Positions 56,523 through 64,000 of a stretch of DNA of 64,000 nt are shown here, piece after piece; the first letter of the stretch is position 1; each line of letters opens with the position of its first letter. A program made the position numbers and the translations under genes. A model generated the notes under the pieces. The model worked only from the letters and a program-made list of their open reading frames with translations. It had not been told where the DNA came from and did no database searches. The stretch is taken from the NCBI GenBank assembly GCA_031216445.1, contig CM062197.1, positions 25,108,501-25,172,500 of the forward strand. Reading direction: 5' to 3'. The DNA comes from Lateolabrax maculatus. Lineage: Eukaryota; Chordata; Actinopteri; Acropomatiformes; Lateolabracidae.

Positions 56523-56861
56523 GTTAAAGGGGTGTGTGAATGTGTTTAACGGCATGTATATGTGTATAAGTAAGGAGGGAGAGGGAAAAGCACTCAAAAC
56601 AAAGTAAAGAGGATCTTCACCACTGCGGAAAGACATGGTAACTGCAACTTTTATCAAGCAGGAACCTGACTAGTGAGTTCAGGTTCGTCAGTCGTGGTAC
56701 TGGTCTTTTAACCGATAAAATGTAGCTTACTGACTTAACACACGGTATAATACTAGTATAATACTAGTAAGTATGTAGGTTAACTTTACAAATTAGAGAC
56801 ACTAGAGGGGAATTAAAATCACAGATGATGGTAATAGTAGTCATAGGGATGAGCTTGTTGA
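56523..56861. other. no gene seen
   Basis: Includes a tandem TATAATACTAG duplication (56746-56770). Nothing else recognised. Confidence 0.6.
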
Positions 56862-57769
56862 TATGAAGTTAATATCGGAGAGTTCTCTTATGCTAGTTCC
56901 TGTCAGTACACGTGCAGCCGCATTCTGGATCAGCTGGAGAGTCTTTAGAGACTTATCGGGCCGCCCGATAATAAGGAATTACAATAATCCAACCTAGAAG
57001 TAATAAATGCATGGACTAGTTTTTCTGCATCTTCTTGAGACAGGATATGCCTGATTTTTATAATGTTATGTAAGTGGAAGAAGGCAGTCCTTGAAGTCTG
57101 TTTTATATGGGTATTAAAGGACATGTCCTGATCAAAGGTTACTCTTTGATTCCTTACAGCAGTGCTACAGGCCAGGGCAATGCCATCTAGAGTAACTATA
57201 TATATATAGATAATGCGTCTCGCAGGTGTTTGGGGCCAAGAACAATAACTTCAGTTTTGTCTGAGTTTAACAGCACAAAATTTGCCGGTCAGCCAGTTTT
57301 TTATGTCCATTAGGCATGCCTGAAGTTTGGTTAACTGATCGGTTTCATCTGGCATTATCAATAAAAATAATTAAGTGTTTCCTAATAATATTGCCTAAAT
57401 ATTTACATTTATAAGGTAAATAAAATTGGTCCAAGCACAGAACCTTGTGAAACTTCATGACTAACTACTGTGTGCACAGAGGATTCATCATTTACATGTA
57501 CAAATTGAAATCTATCTGATGGTCTCAGTGGTATTGAGACAAATCCTTTGTCTGATGCAATCAGAAGGTCATTTGTCATTTTCACCAGTGCTGTGTCTGT
57601 GCTATAATGCACGCTAAATCCTGCCTGAAAAATAAAATAAAATCCTCAAATAAACTATTGTTCTCAATAGGATTAAGGATCTTAGAGAGAAAGGGAAGGT
57701 TAGATATAAGTCTATAGTTGGCTAAAACCCCTGGATCAACAGTAGGCTTTTTAAGAAGCAGTTTAATTA
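56862..57769 (-). mobile_element. LINE-B copy, 3' half (left of nested LINE-A)
   Basis: Begins within the thumb region (5' of the 3' UTR, which is missing). It matches 4290-4755 and 10480-11060, and includes QGSVLGPILFTL (motif B region) near 57412-57450. It stops at GCAGTTTAATTA, exactly where LINE-A is inserted; the sequence resumes at 59340. Confidence 0.82.
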
Positions 57770-59339
57770 GTTTAATTGCTTTTTCCCTGCTGAAAGACTT
57801 ACACCATCATCCCCCTCCCAAAGAAGCCAAGGGCCACAGGACTTAATGACTACAGACCCGTCTGTGGTAATGAAGTCATTTGAGCACCTTGTGCTGTCCC
57901 ACCTCAAATCCATCACTGACCCACTCCTGGACCCCCTGCAGTTCGCCTACTTGGCCCTCCACTTCATCTTCCAGCATCTGGACTCCACAGGAACCTACGC
58001 CAGGATCCTGTTTGTGGATTTCAGCTCAGCCTTCAACACCATCATCCTGGCTCTGCTGCAGGACAAGCTCTCCCAGCTGAGCGTGCCTGACTCCACTTGC
58101 AGGTGGATCACTGACTTCCTGTCTGACAGGAGGCAGCATGTGAAGCTGGGGAAACATGTCTCTGACTCCCGGACCATCAGCACCGGTTCCCCTCAAGGCT
58201 GCGTTCTTTCCCCTCTACTCTTCACCCTGTACACCAACAGCTGCACCTCCAGTCACCAGTCTGTCAAGCTCCTGAAGTTTGCAGACGACACCACCCTCAT
58301 CAAGCTCATCTCTGGTGGGGATGAGTCAGCCTACAGGTGGGAGATTGACCATCTGGTGACCTGGTGCAGTCAGAACAACTTGGAGCTCAACACTCTCAAG
58401 ACAGTGGAGATGGTTATGGACTACAGAAAGAACCCAGCACCACTCACCCCCATCACCCTGAGAGACTCCACAGTCGACACTGTGGAGTCCGTCTGCTTCC
58501 TGGGCTCCATAGTCTCTCAGGACCTCAAGTGGGAGCTGAACATCAGCTCTCTCACCAAGAAATCACAGCAGAGAATGTACTTTCTGCGGCAGCTTAGGAC
58601 GTTTATACTGCCAAAGACGATGATGGTGCACTTCTACACTGCCATCATCGAGTCCATCCTCACCTCCTCCATCACCATCTGGTACGCTGCTGCTACTGCC
58701 AAGGACAAGGGCAGACTGCAGCGTATCATTCGCTCCGCAGAGAGGGTGATTGGCTGCAATCTACCATTTCTCCAGGGCCTGTACACCTCCAGGACCCTGA
58801 GGTGTGCAAGGAAGATTGTAGCCGACCCCTCCCACCCCGGACACAAACTGTTTGAGACTCTCCCCTCTGGCAGGAGGCTGCGGTCCATCAGGACCAAAAC
58901 CTCACACCACAAGAACAGTTTCTTCCCGTCTGCAGCTGGCCTGATTGACAAGACCCGGGACCACCACTGACACGGACCCTTATCCCCTCCCCAAACAGAC
59001 ACTACGCATTACATCAACATACAGTCCCCCGTTGTAATGCGTTACTTTAATGCACACTTGTGGACTACAGATCATACTCAAACCGTTACACATTCCCTGT
59101 ACAATATTTTGCACATTCCTGCACAGTTTTAGTTTTACTTTTATTTCATTTTCATCTTAAAAATATAGATTGCACATATTTAGTAATATTTTTCATATTT
59201 AGTACTTTAATATTTTAGTACTACTTTATATGTATGCTTATGTTGACTATTGCACTACTTGTCCGTACTTGTTACGCACCAATACACCACAGCAAATTCC
59301 TTGTATGTGAAAACCTACATGGCAATAAACCTGATTCTG
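57770..59339 (+). mobile_element. LINE-A copy inserted in LINE-B
   Basis: 5'-truncated in the RT N-terminus (CACCATCATCCC near 57802). The 3' tail is GGCAATAAACCTGATTCTGATT at 59322-59341. It lies in opposite orientation to the host LINE-B. The left border GTTTAATTAGTTTAATT may be a short target duplication. Confidence 0.88.
57846..58970 (+). pseudogene. LINE-A RT, longest open frame (374 codons), 5'-truncated
   Basis: Starts inside the RT domain (SVVMKSFEHLVLSHLKSITD). It contains motif A FVDFSSAFNT (about 58012-58042), motif B TGSPQGCVLSPLLF (about 58180-58220) and the catalytic FADD (about 58280-58291). The thumb FLGSIVSQDLKWEL and the C-terminal HPGHKLFETLPSGRRLRSIR end at the natural stop. 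Relative to the copy at 53860 it lacks about 11 codons (the RANRS segment) just before motif A. Although open for 1.1 kb, it lacks the endonuclease and RT N-terminus. Its intactness suggests a relatively recent insertion. Confidence 0.88.
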
Positions 59340-60290
59340 ATTACAGCTACTTTTAAAGGACTGTTGTACATAGCCTGTTGATAGACAGATTGATCATGTC
59401 TATTAAAGAAGTGCTAACTAAGGGTAAAACGTCTTTAAGCAGCCTAGTTGGGATGGTTTGTAAGAGGCAGGTTGTTGGTTTGGACGAAGAAATCGTTAAA
59501 AGTTAGTTGGTGAAGGTCAATTGGAGAAAAACACTACTATCTATCTAAATACATATCTGGTTCTACAGCTGTTTCTAAGGTTCATGTTCTTGAAGATAGA
59601 TCTGAACTGGTTGAGGGCACAAGATGGTGAATTTTGTCTCTCATAGTTAGAGTTTCATCATCAAAGAAGCTCATGAAGCCATTACTACTGAGAGCTATGG
59701 GAATACATGGCTCAACAGAGCTCTGACTGTATGTCAGCCTGGCTATAGTGTTGAAAAGAAACCTGGGGTTGTTCCTTTGTTCCTCTATTAACAAGGAGTA
59801 ATAGGCTCCTCTGGCATTACAGAGGGCCTTCATATATGTTCTAAGACTATCTTGCCAGACTAAATGAGACTCCTCCAGTTTGGTAGATTGCCATTACCTT
59901 TTTAGTTTTTGTGGTGTTTCTATTAATTCCTGGGTTAAGGAGTTATACCATTGAGCTAACCTCTTTTGTTTTATTAATTTCTTTTTCATTGGGGTAATAG
60001 AATTGAAAATCAATCGCAACAACCCTGCAGCACTATCAACCAGAAGATCAAATTGGGAGGGACTAAAGTTAGCATAGGAGCCCTCCATTATATTGAGACA
60101 TGGCATTGAATTAAATGCAAATGAAATCACTTCTTTATATTTAGCTACAGCACTATCAGACAGGCATCTAGTGAAGGAATGTTTGCCTAATGGCCTGTAG
60201 TTCAGTAATATGAATTCAAAAGTTATTAAATAATGCTATGATAAGAGAGGATTTTGTGGAAAGACTATTAAATGTTCAATTGTGATGCTG
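59340..60290 (-). mobile_element. LINE-B copy, 5' part (right of nested LINE-A)
   Basis: Resumes at ATTACAGCTACTTTTAAAGG, parallel to 4770-5660. Frames 59582-59833 and 59894-60130 hold the linker (YANFSPSQFDLLVDSAAG). The 5' end is truncated before the endonuclease catalytic region. Confidence 0.82.
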
Positions 60291-62587
60291 TTGCTGTTTC
60301 GGGATATATTTGGAGCTTGTTAAAGAATAGGTTTTGCTGCATGTTCCCCTTCCCATTGTTTTTCATGATATTAAACTGTCAGCGATGCATTAGCAGGTCT
60401 TCACAATGTACAAACAGTATGGGGACCTGCTGAACTTACCACCTCCAGCTTCATTTGACACCCTCCTCCTCAACTAGTCCATGTCATACTACCTAGATGT
60501 GGAGGTGACAATACAGATTGCAGTTGCTGATAAGGTTTCATTCTACAATAGAGTACGCCATAATCTTCCCTGATATGACCTTTCAAACATAGATTAACTC
60601 TACTGCACAACTTGCTAGTAGTGAGGAATGGAAATGTGACTGCATACATTTATAGAAATATATGTGTAGAAAGATTTGGGAATGAAAAGCCCCTGAGCAG
60701 TGAGGCTCTCTGGCAGGCAGAAATAATGCAGTCACACCAGTTGTGCAAAGACTTCACCCTAAGGTCACAGTGAGTCTGTATGATTTCAACATCGGCAGAG
60801 TTCTTAAATTTACCTGATTTCTTTGCTACGCCTCTGACTCATCGAACCAGTCAGTTCTGAAGCCATGTCCCAAAATTATCCATCTCTTTGGTGGCTTTGA
60901 CAAAGCAAGCAAATTCTCTGATTTCTATTCAGAATTGTGATTGCAAGCAAGATTGTGCTTGACAGAGCCATCATAGAAATGCAGTGATAAAATCAACAAG
61001 TCATTGAGAATAATGGAAAAGATATTGCAGTTTGTATTGTATTGACCTCCACTGATTTATTTTACCCAGTGCAATGTGACATTAATTGGTGATGAAAAAG
61101 AATCTTAGTTTAGCATTGAATGAAATATTTTCTTTAACTAAATCTGAAGGCTACAAAAAAGTATATTATTATTTGCCTGTTTGTCGTTTTCTCTGTGGTT
61201 CCACACTAATTGCCTTGCCTGCCCTTGCCCTGTGTCTGAGAGAGTCTGAACAATGGCAGTGTTAATGAGACACACTCACTACTTTAACGATGTTTCATCC
61301 CAACCTTAGTGTCATAATGGCCATCTGCTACAGTTATGTGAGACAGCTGGCAGTCTCTCCAGGCCTTGTGCACATGCAAATCAAAACACGCTGATGTTCT
61401 TACCTCTGTCTTTCGTGTTTACATCTAATTTCCAGGGATCACTGATGGGGCTGCCTTCCTGCAATAAGGCTATCAAACATTGGCACTATGGACTACACCA
61501 AAGCCTCCTCCTCCTCCTTTTCAGAAAGTACTGAAAACACACACACTGAAAACTAGAAATACAAAGAAACAAGGACCCTTTTAAAGAGAGAGTTAGGCAA
61601 AAAAGAGCTAGAGAGAGGGAGAGAGAGCAAGACAGCAGGTCTTGACTCACAAAGTGTTTGTGAAATGGCTAATTCCATTATCCACATGTGCTTTGCTACC
61701 AGGTTGGGTTTAAACCAAAGTACTGATTAATGCCACAAGAGTGCAAAAGCAGTTCCCTTAAAATTTGTTTAAATTTCAATTTGTTCAATACAAGAATGCA
61801 TCTGTAAATTAAAAAAATAAAATTAATAAGTTGTAAGTTTGATCTAGGATCTTTGTGAAAATACATCAGGAAATAAAATAGAAAGTGTGAATCAAACTTT
61901 GAACAGCCTGCTTAAAGAATTTTATAGTCAACAGTGGGTGGTGAGCTGCTGCATACAATTGCCGTTGCAAAGAATAAATAAGTTTTGAAGTTGAATTGAA
62001 TTGAGTGTCAGCAAAGAGGACTAACAAGACCTTTTGATTTCATCAGACATCAATTTTTGGACATTAACAGAAAAATGCAAATGCCATGTTTCTCTATAAT
62101 GACATCTATGTAACAAATGTAGCACTATGGTGTGCTACAATTTGCTTGAAGAATTTAATTTACAACCCTTTTAAATGCAAATAACCACTGTAAACAACCA
62201 AATCAAGATTATATAAAATGTATCAGTCATCAAATATTAATCTCTCAGGTTGTGTGTAAAGCTCCATTTGTATGAAAACATAAAAAGAGTGGACAGTCGC
62301 CTGTCCCGTCCACTGGCTGCAGCCAGTTGCTCTTGAGCTTTGGGCGCCGTGTTTTGCCCTTATTCTGGGCTCATACATACTGGACGCCTCTGTCACCACC
62401 TACCCGTCCACCGCACTACGCACCTCTGGGCCTGCTCCAAGGGCTGTGTCGACTTAACATGGGTGTGTGTCTTTTGATCATTTTATTTTGGGAATTGGCT
62501 TATTCAAAGTCTGTCATTTTTGCTCAAATATTTGTGGTAGGTTTAGGTGTTCCATGAAGGCATTTATTTCACTTTTATGTTTTTCTG
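60291..62587. other. no gene recognised
   Basis: AT-rich sequence with a GA-rich tract (61585-61635). The frame at 62327-62557 (76 codons, Pro-rich then hydrophobic) is unassigned. Confidence 0.5.
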
Positions 62588-63970
62588 ATAGATTAGATTA
62601 GATTAGATTATATTCAACTTTATTGTCATTACACATGTACAAGTACAGAGCAAAGAAATGCAGTTTAGCATCCAACCAGAAGTGCAATAGTAGTAAGAAC
62701 CAATATACAGATAATAAATAAGTATTTTACAGATAATAAGTTAACGTTCCAAGTGGAACTGTAATGTATAAGTACGGAATATACAGATTGATTGATGTAA
62801 TATGTACATATTATACAGGTTGATTTGTGCATTAAATGTAGGTAGACTATAAGCAGGAACTATAAACATAATTTACAAAAGGCAAATGGGCATATGATAA
62901 GTTAGGTAATACAGATTGAGTGAACGTTAAATAGTGCATAATAATAAACAGTAGCTGCCTAACGTTACTAGACTAGTGCAATGTTCAGTACATAGTTTTT
63001 AGTGTAAACAGATTCCAAAGTGTTTGAGTGCAGGAAGGTCCAGTAGTGCAGTGGTGATGGTGTACAGTCTTTGGTCAGTGGGGGCAGATGACGAGTTGAG
63101 GGGTTTGTGGGTGTTGGTGGTTGGGGAGTGGGGGGGGTTCGTCAGCAGGGGGCAGAGTTCAATAAGGACACAGCTCTGGGGAAGAAACTGTTCCTCAGTC
63201 TGCTGGTCCTTGTCCAGAAGCACCTAAAGCGTCTGCCTGAGGGCAGGAGGGAGAACAGTCTGTGTGCAGGGTGGGAGGCGTCTTTGAGAATGCTGCGAGC
63301 TCGACGCAGACAGCGTTTTCTCTGGACTTCCTCAATGGCTGGAAGTGGAGTTCCTGTGATGCGTTGGGCAGTTTTCACCACCCGCTGCAGTCCCTTGTGC
63401 TCCGCAACAGAGCAGCTCCCATACCAGACTGTGACACAGTTGGTTAGGATGCTCTCGATCACACAGCGTTAAAAGTTCACCAGGCTGGCTGAAAACAGAT
63501 GGTTTTTCTTCAGTGTCCTCAGGAAGAAGAGGCGCTGGTGAGCTTTCTTGACAAGGCTGGAGGTGTTGGTGGTCCAGGACAGGTCTTCCGAGATGTGGGT
63601 CCCCAGGAACTTGACGCTGGAGACACGCTCAACGTCCATCCCATTGATGTGGATGGGCGCATGCATGCTTCTTTTCTCCTTCCTGAAGTCCACGATGAGC
63701 TCCTTGGTTTTGCTGGTGTTTAGGAGCAGGTTATTTTCGGCGCACCATGTGGCCAGGTGCTGTACCTCTTCCCTGTAGGCTGTCCCATCGCTGTTGCTGA
63801 TGAGACCAATCACCGTGGTGTCGTCTGCAAACTTGATGATGGAGTTGGATCCATGCACAGGTCTGCAGTCGTAGGTGAAGAGGGAGTAGAGGAATGGGCT
63901 CAGCACACAGCCCTGTGGCACACCGGTGCTGAGTGAGACAGTGGTGGAGCAGGTGTGGCCTGACCTAACA
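62588..63970 (-). mobile_element. LINE-C (L2/Maui-like), 5'-truncated
   Basis: The 3' end is marked by the tail (GATTA)n at 62591-62610 and CAACTTTATTGTCATTACAC (antisense). The 3' UTR runs to about 63140 and RT coding to about 63970. It is a different subfamily from A and B. The left boundary of homology is near 63957-63975, just before the window ends. Confidence 0.85.
63142..63970 (-). pseudogene. LINE-C reverse transcriptase C-terminal half with a nonsense codon
   Basis: Reading on the minus strand: STGVPQGCVLSPFLYSL (motif B), IIKFADDTTVIGLI with the catalytic FADD near 63800-63830, SVKFLGTHISEDLSW, then LVNF followed by a TAA at about 63471-63469. The same frame continues as RCVIESILTNCVTVWYG to HRLFSLLPSGRRF. 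The stop falls where other copies have FY, so it is probably a single-base nonsense change. The motif A region and endonuclease are absent. Confidence 0.88.
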
Positions 63971-64000
63971 TGACCTAACATGTATATAATAATTTGTAAT

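Noticed and set aside
56280..56657. 125-codon open frame on the minus strand
   Set aside because: Lies mostly inside the solo LTR (55972-56522); Ser/Pro/Leu-rich composition follows from the purine-rich LTR on the other strand.
62327..62557. 76-codon frame with a hydrophobic C-terminus
   Set aside because: No family resemblance and no supporting gene structure.

Overview
The window looks like non-coding DNA from a teleost fish, probably a percomorph. The evidence is the repeat content: several L2/Rex1-like (CR1-group) LINEs with (GATTCT)n-type or (AAGTC)n-type tails, a Tc1-like transposon, piggyBac relics, a Tf1/sushi-type LTR element and a degenerate endogenous retrovirus. I recognise no host protein-coding gene, rRNA gene or functional tRNA gene. 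Nearly every long open frame is a transposon fragment, or a shadow of one. Family names below (LINE-A, LINE-B, LINE-C) are my own labels.

Layout. 1-735: a chimeric LINE fragment. 3129-8731: a solo retroviral LTR (5-bp duplication AGATA) split by a LINE-B copy, which is itself split by a young, almost intact 1.9-kb LTR retrotransposon (6347-8268, duplication CTACA, LTRs differing at one of 397 bases). 9.5-11.1 kb: LINE debris. 11.3-14.1 kb: a decayed piggyBac relic between long inverted arms, with a 477-bp element (8-bp duplication TCCTCCAC) inserted in the right arm; a second copy lies at 22.05 kb. 25.1-29.4 kb: two LINE-A copies head to head, giving a large inverted repeat. 32458-42501: a complete but heavily mutated endogenous retrovirus on the minus strand, with duplication TTTAC, two LTRs, a polypurine tract, a primer-binding site matching tRNA-Ser, and recognisable pol remnants. 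51.4-54.2 kb: LINE-A interrupted by an internally deleted Tc1-like element. 54.2-60.3 kb: LINE-B copies, a solo LTR (duplication GTTAA) and a LINE-A inserted inside LINE-B. 62.6-63.98 kb: a third LINE subfamily. The rest (about 0.7-3.1, 14.1-18.9, 19.2-22.0, 22.5-25.1, 31.0-32.4, 43-51 and 60.3-62.6 kb) is AT-rich sequence with microsatellites and a few possible regulatory patches.

The most unusual object is the young LTR element at 6347-8268. It has a Tf1-like self-priming arrangement: 12 bases beside the 5' LTR are the exact complement of the predicted transcript start 29 bases after a TATA box. Its only gene is one intact 357-codon proline-rich ORF containing three consecutive in-frame minisatellites (42, 66 and 69 bp units). 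All family assignments come from reading motifs by eye; no database search was possible.
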